Shown: piece after piece, positions 6,699 through 14,283 of the stretch
Layout: every line of letters begins with the position of its first letter
Position numbering within the stretch: the stretch's first letter is position 1
NCBI GenBank assembly: GCA_019694755.1
Contig: JAIBBI010000030.1
Span: 1-42,910 of the forward strand
Direction of reading: 5' to 3'
DNA: 42,910 bases
Origin: Gemmataceae bacterium
Lineage (GTDB): Bacteria; Planctomycetota; Planctomycetia; Gemmatales; Gemmataceae
Notes under the pieces: generated by a model
The model's input: the letters and a program-made list of their open reading frames with translations, nothing else
What the model was told of the DNA's origin: nothing
Databases searched by the model: none
Position numbers and translations under genes: made by a program

Positions 6699-7142
6699 CT
6701 ACGTGTCCCACTCGCAGTAGAACCACTTGTCGTCGATGGTCACAAACTTCCAGTACCCCCACTTGGCCCCACCGGGATGGCCGCCGTTGCGGTACTCCTC
6801 GGGGACGCCCTCCAGCCCGCGCGGCGAGTAAATGTAAAGTGGTACTGCGTCGGTGGGCATGAACCAGAAGTAGATCTCGACACAGTCTGCCCGGCGGATC
6901 ACCTCCTTAACGTCGTTGTCAATGAAGAGTTGGGGCAGGAAACATCTCTGCTCGTCGTGTCGAACTTCACCCCGCTCCAGCCGCTCGACATACGAGTCGA
7001 ACACCGGCCGATGCTTGTTGAAGAACGCGATCCTTGTTTCAAGAGAGTTCGGCTTGGACGAACAGCCCATCACTTGGAGGGACGCCAGCGCAACGACCAG
7101 CCATGGGAACAGGCACAATAAGGCGATGCCGATTTTTCGCAC
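6699..7142 (-). CDS. Predicted lipoprotein of unknown family (array gene 3)
   Basis: 147 residues. Read from a GTG at 7142 the protein opens with VRKIGIALLCLFPWLVVALA and a lipobox-like SLQVMGC, so it is probably exported and lipidated, with Cys near residue 27. The mature part is acidic and aromatic-rich, with LETRIAFFNKHRPVFDSYV, QRCFLPQLFIDNDVKEV, VEIYFWFMPTDAVPLYIYSP and a Trp-rich end (GGAKWGYWKF, then WFYCEWDT). No family was recognised. The in-frame frame stays open to 7232, but GTG at 7142 is taken because the signal peptide then begins at residue 1 and GGAGGG lies about 9 bases upstream in the array's conserved start context. Block B copy 4 precedes it, block A copy 5 follows. An envelope-located immunity or inhibitor role is possible but unproven. 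Confidence 0.7.
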   Translation of the reverse strand: MRKIGIALLCLFPWLVVALASLQVMGCSSKPNSLETRIAFFNKHRPVFDSYVERLERGEVRHDEQRCFLPQLFIDNDVKEVIRRADCVEIYFWFMPTDAVPLYIYSPRGLEGVPEEYRNGGHPGGAKWGYWKFVTIDDKWFYCEWDT

Positions 7143-7148
7143 CCGCCA

Positions 7149-7210
7149 GCCCTCCGCCATCGACCAACACGCTCGCCGGCCGGGCCAACTCCCGACCGCC
7201 TTTAGCCGAC
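7149..7210 (-). repeat. Array block B, copy 4 (partial)
   Basis: Shares GCCCTCCGCCATCGA and CGCTCGCCGGCCGGGCCAA with copy 1, then diverges (CTCCCGACCGCC in place of TCGTCCGGCTGAC). It supplies the ribosome-binding context of the lipoprotein gene. Not joined to a block A; the next gene upstream ends 62 bases away. Confidence 0.6.
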
Positions 7211-7272
7211 ACGATGGGATTGCCCACGTCATTCACTGCGCGCAGTCATGCAATCCCGATTCGAGCATGTCG

Positions 7273-7677
7273 TCACCCATTCTCTTCGAACATCTTGGAG
7301 AAAGGAATGTCTCCGTTGGCACCATTGTCCCAGACAAAGTTCAGGTCATTATTCGGGTCCGTTGGCTCGAAAACGCTTTCGACAGCACCGTAGCACGCCA
7401 ATTCATGAAAGTCGTCTTCGCCCGTCGGCACAATGACCTCTTCCTCGCCCTGGAGAAAACACATGCTGGGACGGACCTTTTCCCGCGAGCAAGTCGGGTC
7501 GGTAATGTAGTATTGGTCCCATCCCGAGCACACGTTAAAGAGAAAAGACTGTATGATCTCGCGTTCCTGGCTTTCGTCAGTGACGCCATGCTCTTGCAAC
7601 GCACTTGCCAATTGGATTGCCATGACTTGCAAGTACCGAAATGTCAACTGAAAATGGTCCTTGGTGCTGATTTCCAT
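7273..7677 (-). CDS. Hypothetical acidic protein (array gene 2)
   Basis: 134 residues, soluble, no signal peptide or membrane segment, family not recognised. An N-terminal helical half (STKDHFQLTFRYLQVMAIQL, then HGVTDESQEREIIQSFLFNV) is followed by a beta-rich acidic half (MCFLQGEEEVIVPTGEDDF, ACYGAVESVFEPTDPNNDLN). The small size, acidity and position fit the general look of immunity proteins, which is weak evidence. The ATG at 7677 is chosen because GAGGAG lies about 6 bases upstream; the frame stays open to 7707. GC content is lower than in the flanking core genes (33 of 60 in 7561-7620). No block A lies between this gene and the lipoprotein gene 130 bases downstream, so the two may move or be expressed as a pair. 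Confidence 0.68.
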   Translation of the reverse strand: MEISTKDHFQLTFRYLQVMAIQLASALQEHGVTDESQEREIIQSFLFNVCSGWDQYYITDPTCSREKVRPSMCFLQGEEEVIVPTGEDDFHELACYGAVESVFEPTDPNNDLNFVWDNGANGDIPFSKMFEENG

Positions 7678-7835
7678 TCGATCGCTCCTCAAGCGTAAAC
7701 GTGCCACTCACCAGCGTCGACAATGGACCGCCAACAACATGATAACGCGGGGGTGCTCCCGCGGCCGGTGCGCCATCGGCCAAAACGGAAGTAGCAGATT
7801 TGTGAAAGTGCTTGACGACGCCAACCAATCGCCGC

Positions 7836-7966
7836 CCGGTTGAAAGCCAACGGTTTCAAACCAGATCACCTGTGCCGGGCGTAAATTTCAGGCGGATGAG
7901 GAATCCGTCCCCGGAGCGTCGTCGCCTAATGATTCGGTAGTCGTTGAGAACGGTTCGGCGCCGCCC
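7836..7966 (-). repeat. Array block A, copy 6
   Basis: Consensus core TTCAGGCGGATGAGG at 7887-7901. Upstream of it is a near-perfect inverted repeat GGTTGAAA-GCCAACGG-TTTCAAACC (7838-7863) that is only partly kept in copies 2 and 4. Around the core, GGCGGAT-GAGGA-ATCCGTC can form a 7-bp hairpin with one G-T pair. The stop codon of the gene ending at 7888 lies in the core, and about 27 codons of that gene lie within the block. Confidence 0.85.
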
Positions 7967-8292
7967 CCAATCAGAGAGAATAGGTACTCGGTTCTCTTCG
8001 CGCAGAACCCCTTCTCAAACTCACCCTGTTCCTCCAGGGCGGTCAGCGCATCGTTGAGAGGACCAATAGCCTCTTTCGGGCAGGCGAAGTAAGCCGTATC
8101 CTCCACAATCGTGTTTACCCAAGTACCGACCGGAATACCGCGATGCTGCAACACAGCGAGTAGCCGCTTCGCATCTTCGTCCGGCGGCAATCCCGATTCA
8201 TCAGCCAAGAGTCGCGGGAATGCAAAGAAAGTCCACAGACAGTTGCCAGCTCTCCGATACGCATCGGTGTCAAAATGCATGATTGCAGTCAT
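7888..8292 (-). CDS. Hypothetical protein ending in a repeat-encoded tail (array gene 1)
   Basis: 134 residues, soluble, not recognised. The N-terminal part has AGNCLWTFFAFPRLLADES and a helical acidic middle (AIGPLNDALTALEEQGEFE). The last 27 or so residues are encoded by block A copy 6 and end DDAPGTDSSSA, almost the same as the end of the unrelated protein at 4525-5007. So either the block adds a common tail to both proteins, or both lost their own stop codons when the block joined. The ATG at 8292 has no good ribosome-binding site; an ATG four codons later is an alternative. No block B copy lies upstream. Only 33 bases separate the start from the stop of the secreted-protein gene at 8326. 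It is the right-hand end of the array. Confidence 0.65.
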   Translation of the reverse strand: MTAIMHFDTDAYRRAGNCLWTFFAFPRLLADESGLPPDEDAKRLLAVLQHRGIPVGTWVNTIVEDTAYFACPKEAIGPLNDALTALEEQGEFEKGFCAKRTEYLFSLIGGGAEPFSTTTESLGDDAPGTDSSSA

Positions 8293-8325
8293 GGAGCCCA
8301 GCCCATAGAGCCCACGTTCGCCGTC

Positions 8326-10104
8326 CTACTGCTTCTGCTTGAGCGTGATCTTGGCTTCGGTCGGGTCCGGGCCTTCCTTTACGGTGACGGGCGAGACGCC
8401 GGTGAGCGGCTTGCTACTCGTCTTCTGCTCGCTGACGAGGACGTATTCGCCGGCCGGGACGTCGGTGAAGAGGAAGTTCCCCTCCGCGTCGATCTTCCCG
8501 TCCTTCACGATCGTCTTGCCGTCTTTGGAGAGCAGCCAGACTTTCACGTCTACCTTCTGCGCCCGGCCGCCGTACTCGACCTGCCCTTTGACCCCGCCCG
8601 GGACGGGATCGACCACGTCGAATTCCGTCTTCGTGACGGTGTTCAGGCCGACCCCGTTGACGTATCGAACGTAGACCGGTACCGCACCCTTCTTGTCGGG
8701 CATGGGCAGGGCGGCGTTCCAGGCCGAGGCCTTCGGGTCGTAGACGCCCACGATCGGCTTCGGCTCCGTCGGCACCTTGCCGTCGGCCCCCGCGGCCGGC
8801 GGTTCGACGCCGACGAAGAACTCGACGCGGGCCACTTCGCTTTCGTTGTCGACGCCCACGGTGCTGACCGCGAACGGCCGATTGCGGACCGGAAACTTCT
8901 TCGGATCGCCGGGGAGGAACCGCACGTCGCGCGGGGCCGACTCGTCGAAGATCACGACCGTGCTGGCATCCTTGACATCCGCACCGCTGGTAATTGTCGC
9001 CTTCAGCGTCACCGGCCCGTATAGGCCGCGGGTGTCCGGCTGAAACGCCCAGTCTTTGACGACCGTGACCACGCTCAGCGAGCCGTCTTCACCCGCGACG
9101 ATCGACGCCTTCTGCTCGCGCGGGCCGGTGCGGTTGAAGCTCTGCGTCGCCACGCCGCCGGACGCGCCGGGGCTGACCGAGAAGGTGATCTTGCTGTTCT
9201 CCGGGGCGTTGGTCGCTTCCACCTTGGGAACGATCGCGTCGCCCGGCTTGGCGTACTTCGGGGCGCGGACCCGGAGGTCGTTCCGCGGGTCGATCGTGAA
9301 CGGACTCGAGGTCGCGCCCGTCTGGACCTTGAAGCTGCCCTTCAGGACGACAGCGCGTTCGACGCCATCCACGGTCAGCGTGGCCCGCCCTTCGCCGGCC
9401 GAACCGGGGGCGAGTACCAGTCCGCCGGCCACCAGCGTCGTACTCGGCTGGGCGGCCGTCAGCGTGCCGCGGGTGATGCCCTTCAACTCGCCCTTGTTCA
9501 GGCCCGGAACGTCATCGGGCGAGAGGACCAGTTCGACGGGGCACGGCGGGCCGGTCAGGTCACCGGCTTTCACCGCGACGTTGAGCGTGTTCGTGCCGCC
9601 TGAGAACGTGGCGACCGTCTCGCCGAGCAGAGTGGCCGGGTTCTTGAGGTTCACCGTCTGGACCGACTCGTTGGGGACCTCGTCGGCTTTGTTGGCATTG
9701 GCCACGGCGACGGACAGGCTTATCCGACTCGTCTTAGTGTCGGCCGGGAGCGGCAGGCCGGCGGGTGTCTTGGCCGCCTGGGCGAACTCCGAGAGGTTGA
9801 CCTTTTGCAACCCCTTGGGGGCCAGCCGGACCGACGCCAACTTGCCCACCGCTCCGCCCGGCGAACGTACGGTGATGCTGACGGTCGGTGTGTCTTCCGT
9901 CGGGTTGACGAGGTACAGGTACACCGGCTGCGAGACGTTCGACCGCAGGTCGATCGGCGGGGCGGCCTCGGGCTTGTCGGTGAGATCGGCCCGGGGGCTG
10001 AAGAAGCCCCACGGCCGGGTCGGCTCCTGGGCCGGGGCCAAAGCGGCGGCGAGCAACCAGGCGGCCAGTGTGGCGGGGCGGATCTTCCGTCGCAGTGTCA
10101 TCAT
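8326..10104 (-). CDS. Secreted multidomain protein with C-terminal carboxypeptidase-regulatory-like domain
   Basis: 592 residues. The N-terminus MMTLRRKIRPATLAAWLLAA ending in ALAPAQ is a cleavable signal peptide. The body is beta-rich and Pro/Thr/Val-rich, as in Ig-like or pre-peptidase-type domains, with no catalytic motif seen. The last 90 residues form a carboxypeptidase regulatory-like fold: GGVKGQVEYGGRAQKVDVKV, then IDAEGNFLFTDVPAGEYVLV. Such domains usually mediate binding at the cell surface or periplasm. The gene begins 21 bases after the stop of the caspase-like gene, so they are probably cotranscribed and may act together outside the cytoplasm. ATG at 10104 with GGGGTGAAGCG before it; a second ATG follows directly. 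Function of the main body unknown. Confidence 0.8.
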   Translation of the reverse strand: MMTLRRKIRPATLAAWLLAAALAPAQEPTRPWGFFSPRADLTDKPEAAPPIDLRSNVSQPVYLYLVNPTEDTPTVSITVRSPGGAVGKLASVRLAPKGLQKVNLSEFAQAAKTPAGLPLPADTKTSRISLSVAVANANKADEVPNESVQTVNLKNPATLLGETVATFSGGTNTLNVAVKAGDLTGPPCPVELVLSPDDVPGLNKGELKGITRGTLTAAQPSTTLVAGGLVLAPGSAGEGRATLTVDGVERAVVLKGSFKVQTGATSSPFTIDPRNDLRVRAPKYAKPGDAIVPKVEATNAPENSKITFSVSPGASGGVATQSFNRTGPREQKASIVAGEDGSLSVVTVVKDWAFQPDTRGLYGPVTLKATITSGADVKDASTVVIFDESAPRDVRFLPGDPKKFPVRNRPFAVSTVGVDNESEVARVEFFVGVEPPAAGADGKVPTEPKPIVGVYDPKASAWNAALPMPDKKGAVPVYVRYVNGVGLNTVTKTEFDVVDPVPGGVKGQVEYGGRAQKVDVKVWLLSKDGKTIVKDGKIDAEGNFLFTDVPAGEYVLVSEQKTSSKPLTGVSPVTVKEGPDPTEAKITLKQKQ

Positions 10105-10125
10105 CGCTTCACCCCTGGCGCTCGG

Positions 10126-12675
10126 TCACGACCCCATCGCGGTGCGGGCCACGTCGGCGGCCGCCCGGGCGTCCTGCGCCGCCTGTTTGTAAAAACGCAG
10201 CTCCGCCAGGCCGCGGGACCGGGCTTCACCTTCGTATCGTTCGGCTAGAGCGGTCCAGAACTCTCTCCGGAGTCGGGCACTCATGCGAGCCGGGGCGTCG
10301 GTCGTGCCGAACACGCGACCCGTGCGGTCCGTGACGGACGTCAGCGCGTCCTGGGCGGGGGGCGCGAGCGCGGTCAGCACCCGCCCGGCCAAGCCCGACC
10401 AGCCGAACGGGTCACGCTTGGCCACGAGGTCCGCCACTTCCGAACTCATCGGTCCTGTCGATTGCCCGGCCATGCTCAGCAGGCCGACGGCGACCTGTCC
10501 GCGGACGGCGGCCCGCTCGGCCTCCGGCCCGGCCCACTCCCCGGCCGCCGGCACGTCGCCGACCGAATCCGAGAGCTTCTTCTCGTTGGCCGCGATCGCG
10601 GTCGTCCGCTTCTGCAGCCACGCCAGCCGGTCCTTGCCCGTGAGCCGAGGCGTCGCCAGCACGGCGGGTGTCACCTTTCCGTCGGGTTCGCGGGCCACGA
10701 GGCTGGCGACATGCGCCCGCAGCGACTTCAGCGCGTCGTTGACGGCGGCGGCGGTGTTGGCCATCTGCTCGCCACGGTCGCCCGGCATTTCGAGTTGGCT
10801 CAGGCCGCTGGCGATCTCGGCCGCACCGTTGGCCGCGCGGTTCCACTGCTGCATCGCCCCGCCGGCGGGCAGCGGCGCGATGGCCGCTCCGAGGCCGGGC
10901 AACTCGGCCCCGGCATCCACCCACGCGCGGTGCGCGATGGCGATCCGTCGGGCGTCGTCGCGGATCTCGCCGGCCTGATTCTCGATCGCGCGGTAGCGTG
11001 TCATCGTCTCGTTTGCCGCGCTTGCCGCCCCGGTGAGCCCGTCGTTGCCCAGCGACCAGAGCAACTCCTCGGCCGCGAGGCGATCCTTGTCGTGCTTGTC
11101 GAGGCGGGCTTTGAACCAGGGAAACGCCGAGGGGACCGTCGCGAGCATCGCGACGGCTTCGAGCGTCGCCTGCTCGCCCTTGATCGCCGCCTGCACGGCC
11201 TGCCCGGGCCAGGTCCGGTCGCCACCGACGAACGGCCTCTTCCCCGCCAGGTCCGTGAGCTTGCTGAGGAAAACCGCTTCCGAGCTTTCCGGGCGCGAGC
11301 CGGGTGGGACCGCTTCGCCGCACAGGCCCGCGACCTGATCCCGCGGCAACGGCGTGTCGGCCAGCCGGATCCACGCGGCAAGAAGAATCTCGTCCGGCTT
11401 CGGCTTGGGGTCGCCCGCCACATCGGCAAACTTCTTCTTGCCGTCGAACGAGGCCAGCCAGCCCTCGATCTTGCCGAGCACGCCGACGGGCGGCGGCGTG
11501 CCGACGAGGTTTGTCTTCGGCGGCGGCGCGATGCCCTTGAACCGGTCCCACGACTGGTTCAGGCCGGATCGCGTGTCGTTCAGCTCGCGCTTGACTTTCT
11601 CGTCGGCCAGGCCGGCGAGGTATCGCGACTCGGCCTTCAGCAGCGCGTCGTCGTAGCGCGCGACGAGGTGCGGCGCTTTTTCGCGCAGGCCGGCCGCGTC
11701 CCACTCGTCGCGCTGAGTCCAGCCCTCGGCCAGCCAGGCCGGGTACGGCAGCACGGCCGGCGGCGTCTCGGCTTCCTGCACCCGGTCGTGCGGAACGAGG
11801 CGGAAGTCGCCCTCGCCGTAAAGCGCGACCGTCTGCGTCACACCGCGGGTGAAATAGGCCCACTTCGCGAGCCGGTCGCGGGTGTACGCATGAAGTTCGC
11901 GGACCTTGACCCAGCGGTCGCGGGTGCCCTCGATGTGACCGTCGGCATAGCCACGGAGACCTTCGTCGAGATACCCGGCAAACGCGGTGGTCCGATACGT
12001 TTCGTCCATCAACGGAAACTCGCCGGGCGAACACGACACAAGCACCAGGCCCGGCAGCTTGCCCTCGTCGGCCCGCGACTTCAACAGACCGTGAACTGCG
12101 ATCGCGGAGGTGTCGGCCAGGATCCCGCGGTCGGCCCGGGCCACGGGGTGAATCACGTCGAGAATCAGCAGCTTTTCCTTGGCCTGGCACGCGGCGACGG
12201 CGGCCAGCAGGTCGCTCAGCGGGTGCCAGTTCTTGTCCGGCGTCCCCGGGGCAGCCTTGCTCGATAGTAGGTACGGCTTGCCTTCATGTACGACGCACAG
12301 GGCGGAGATGTGAAGGACCAGCGGGCGGTCGCCCAGCGACTTCAGGCTGTCGAGCTTCCGGCTGAACAGTTCTTCTTCCTGATTGTTGAACGCCTTCTCG
12401 CCGCCGGGGAAATGTTTAAGCAGTCGCTCGGCATCGGCCTCGGCATACGGCACCGCCGGCCAGGCAGGATGTGAATGCTCGCTGAGCGGCAACGCGATGT
12501 ACCGCACGGTCGATTCGCCGCCGCTGACCAGCCAATAGCCGAACCCCGCGAGAACGCCCGCCAGAGCGACCGCGAGCAGCCCGGCCACGAAGATGTTGGC
12601 CTTGGATTGCCCGCCTCCGCCCGCCGGGGCGGTGCCCCCCGCTCGCCAATCGCGCTGCGGCCGACCGTCACTCAT
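10126..12675 (-). CDS. Membrane-anchored caspase-like protein lacking the catalytic dyad
   Basis: 849 residues. One membrane helix (residues 28-50, IFVAGLLAVALAGVLAGFGY) follows a Gly-rich cytoplasmic tail. Residues 55-290 follow the caspase (C14) fold: PYAEADAERLLKHF, then the strand RPLVLHISALCVVHEGKPYL, LLILDVIHP, VLVSCSPGEFPLMDETYRTT and AGYLDEGLRGYADG. Active family members have SGHG and DACHS at the two catalytic positions; here they read SALC (His to Leu126) and DVIH (Cys to Ile175), so proteolysis is unlikely. The remaining 550 residues are helical, without a recognised domain. ATG at 12675 is taken because AGGAT precedes it; the frame is open to 12699. It starts 28 bases after PxpC and leads into the secreted-protein gene. 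A scaffold or sensor role is inference. Confidence 0.75.
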   Translation of the reverse strand: MSDGRPQRDWRAGGTAPAGGGGQSKANIFVAGLLAVALAGVLAGFGYWLVSGGESTVRYIALPLSEHSHPAWPAVPYAEADAERLLKHFPGGEKAFNNQEEELFSRKLDSLKSLGDRPLVLHISALCVVHEGKPYLLSSKAAPGTPDKNWHPLSDLLAAVAACQAKEKLLILDVIHPVARADRGILADTSAIAVHGLLKSRADEGKLPGLVLVSCSPGEFPLMDETYRTTAFAGYLDEGLRGYADGHIEGTRDRWVKVRELHAYTRDRLAKWAYFTRGVTQTVALYGEGDFRLVPHDRVQEAETPPAVLPYPAWLAEGWTQRDEWDAAGLREKAPHLVARYDDALLKAESRYLAGLADEKVKRELNDTRSGLNQSWDRFKGIAPPPKTNLVGTPPPVGVLGKIEGWLASFDGKKKFADVAGDPKPKPDEILLAAWIRLADTPLPRDQVAGLCGEAVPPGSRPESSEAVFLSKLTDLAGKRPFVGGDRTWPGQAVQAAIKGEQATLEAVAMLATVPSAFPWFKARLDKHDKDRLAAEELLWSLGNDGLTGAASAANETMTRYRAIENQAGEIRDDARRIAIAHRAWVDAGAELPGLGAAIAPLPAGGAMQQWNRAANGAAEIASGLSQLEMPGDRGEQMANTAAAVNDALKSLRAHVASLVAREPDGKVTPAVLATPRLTGKDRLAWLQKRTTAIAANEKKLSDSVGDVPAAGEWAGPEAERAAVRGQVAVGLLSMAGQSTGPMSSEVADLVAKRDPFGWSGLAGRVLTALAPPAQDALTSVTDRTGRVFGTTDAPARMSARLRREFWTALAERYEGEARSRGLAELRFYKQAAQDARAAADVARTAMGS

Positions 12676-12703
12676 GGGATCATCCTGAACTGTGTTCAAG
12701 CGG

Positions 12704-13600
12704 TCATCTTATGGCGGCAGCCAGCCGGGCAACAATCCCGCGGAGCCACGCGTCGCGCTGGCCTGCCAACTGCTCCGCGTGCTCAATACCGATGCGATCG
12801 AATCGTACCGCTTGCCCGGGCCGAAGCTGCCCGAGCCGATCGAGGTCGGTATCGCAGACCACGGCCACCTTCGGATACCCGCCGATGGTCTGGCCGTCGA
12901 CACCGAGGACGATGCAACTGCCGTCGTTGACCACTTGCACCGAACCGGGCACCACCGGCTCGCTGACCATCTCCCGGCCGGGCAGCTTCAGCGCCAGCCC
13001 GGCCAGCCGCAAGCCCATCCGGTTCGAGGCGGGTGTGACTGTAAAGGTCGGTCCGAAGAACTCGGCATCCGTGAACCAGTGGTGTTGCGGCCCGGCAACG
13101 CAACGAATGGACTCGGAGCCGATGTTGCACCAGGGCTCGGCGATAGACCGGCCGGGGGAACAGGAGCCGGAACATGCGAGCCGGTCACCCTTACGAATCG
13201 GCTCCAGGGCCGACCGGCTTTCCATGATCACCGGCACGTCGAAGCCGCCGGCCACGCACAAGTACCCGCGGAACCCCTGCGCGGGCGGCCCGATCTTGAG
13301 CGTGGAACCAGCCCGGAATACGAATGTCACGCCCGGTCGGACGGGATGACCATCGATCATCACCGAGAACGGTGCGCCGAACACGACGCAACCCGCGTCG
13401 GTTTCTGCCAGCAGCGTCGGTCCGACGGCGGCGAATTCGAGGCCGGCAGCATCCGGGGGATTCCCGACGAGGGCGTTGCCCTGCACGAGCGCGGCGCGGT
13501 CGGCCGCGCCGCCGAGTGGCACGCCGAACGACCGCCAGCGTGGCCGACCGAGGTCGACGACGAGCGAGAGCGGCCCCGGCTCTACGACACGGAAGCTCAT
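12704..13600 (-). CDS. pxpC: 5-oxoprolinase subunit PxpC (biotin-dependent carboxyltransferase family, KipA/AHS2)
   Basis: 298 residues, the normal length. PxpC works with PxpA and PxpB to hydrolyse 5-oxoproline to glutamate with ATP. Family text is visible throughout: FGVPLGGAADRAALVQGNAL near residue 38, GNPPDAAGLEF, then VAGGFDVPVIMESRSAL, a central AEFFGPTFTVTPASNRMGLR, and SCIVLGVDGQTIGGYPKVAV with DLDRLGQLRPG near the end. ATG at 13600 overlaps the PxpA stop (ATGA, 13597-13600), showing translational coupling. The frame is open to 13693, but that part is PxpA coding sequence in another frame. PxpB, normally encoded between A and C or fused to C, is absent here. Confidence 0.9.
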   Translation of the reverse strand: MSFRVVEPGPLSLVVDLGRPRWRSFGVPLGGAADRAALVQGNALVGNPPDAAGLEFAAVGPTLLAETDAGCVVFGAPFSVMIDGHPVRPGVTFVFRAGSTLKIGPPAQGFRGYLCVAGGFDVPVIMESRSALEPIRKGDRLACSGSCSPGRSIAEPWCNIGSESIRCVAGPQHHWFTDAEFFGPTFTVTPASNRMGLRLAGLALKLPGREMVSEPVVPGSVQVVNDGSCIVLGVDGQTIGGYPKVAVVCDTDLDRLGQLRPGQAVRFDRIGIEHAEQLAGQRDAWLRGIVARLAAAIR

Positions 13601-14283
13601 GTCACCGACCCGAACTCGTAACCCTTCCCGGCCAGCCCCGACTTGAGCTGACGAAGAAACTCCAGCGCTCCGGGGCCGTCGCCGTGGACGCAAATGGACT
13701 GGACGCCGCGATCATTCACGAGCCACTCGACCTGGCGGGCGGCCTCGGCCGGGTCGTGAATGAACGCGCCGGGTTCGGTGCGTGGCACCAGTTGCCCGTC
13801 GGGCCGGTAGCCGCGGTCGGCGAACCCTTCGCGGATGAACTGCACCCGCCCGGCCGACTGCTGCTCCAGTTCCGAGTTCGGCAATGCGAGAATGGGCAGC
13901 CCGAGTTCAGCCGCCAGCCGCACCACGGGCCGGGCCACGGCCGGGTCACGGCAGGCCTGGTTGTATAGCGCGCCGTGCGGCTTGATGTGGCGGAGCGGAA
14001 TGTCCGGTGCGAGCGATTGCAGGAACTCCACCTGACGACGAAGTTCGTCGAACAAATCATCTTCGGCGAAAGTCATTTCGCGCCTGCCGAACGACTCGCG
14101 GTCCGGGTAGCCGGGGTGGGCCCCGACCGCGACGCCGCGCCCGGCCGCCCACTCCATCGTGGCGCGACTGGTCATCGGATCGCCCGCATGAGCGCCGCAG
14201 CACACGTTCGCCGTGGTACATAATTCGAGAAGCTCGGCATCGTGGCCCGCGCCTTCGCCGAGATCGCAATTGAGGTCGATCAC
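13597..14283 (-). CDS. pxpA: 5-oxoprolinase subunit PxpA (LamB/YcsF family)
   Basis: 228 residues, slightly shorter than the usual 240-255. Family motifs in order: IDLNCDLGEG at the start, ANVCCGAHAGDP, GAHPGYPDRESFGRR, HIKPHGALYNQA, REGFADRGYRPDGQLVPR and ICVHGDGPGALEF. PxpA carries out the 5-oxoproline-binding and cleavage part of ATP-dependent 5-oxoprolinase. The start is GTG at 14283, overlapping the ManA stop (GTGA, 14280-14283); the same four-base overlap joins its own stop to PxpC, so ManA, PxpA and PxpC are translated as one coupled unit. The frame continues upstream to 14529, but that reads through ManA and has no family match. Confidence 0.92.
   Translation of the reverse strand: MIDLNCDLGEGAGHDAELLELCTTANVCCGAHAGDPMTSRATMEWAAGRGVAVGAHPGYPDRESFGRREMTFAEDDLFDELRRQVEFLQSLAPDIPLRHIKPHGALYNQACRDPAVARPVVRLAAELGLPILALPNSELEQQSAGRVQFIREGFADRGYRPDGQLVPRTEPGAFIHDPAEAARQVEWLVNDRGVQSICVHGDGPGALEFLRQLKSGLAGKGYEFGSVT

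Larger units (their letters stand above)
3134..8292 (-). other. Repeat-separated array of small unrelated genes (candidate polyimmunity/cassette array)
   Basis: Eight small genes, all on the minus strand and unrelated to each other by eye, lie between a HlyD gene and a secreted-protein gene. Six copies of a conserved 3' block (A, about 90-135 bases) overlap or follow gene ends. Four copies of a 5' block (B, about 60-130 bases) precede gene starts. Where both occur between two genes (4343-4580 and 6424-6692) they form one conserved intergenic module. A-block cores (TTCAGGCGGATGAGG on the plus strand) begin at 3161, 3752, 4524, 5889, 6607 and 7887. The spacing is 591, 772, 1365, 718 and 1280 bases; the two long intervals each hold two genes. 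One gene is clearly SMI1/KNR4, a family known as immunity proteins of polymorphic toxins. No recombinase or toxin gene is in view. Confidence 0.7.

Noticed and set aside
3134-7966. CRISPR array
   Set aside because: The repeats are 90-135 bases, imperfect, 590-1365 bases apart and separated by genes, not short spacers.
3134-8292. Integron with attC sites
   Set aside because: Only one of six copies has an RYYYAAC-like half site, no GTTRRRY partner or long imperfect palindrome is present, and no integrase gene is in view.
10462-12267. Plus-strand frame of 601 codons opposite the caspase-like gene
   Set aside because: Arg/Gly-rich shadow without signal peptide, motif or ribosome-binding site.
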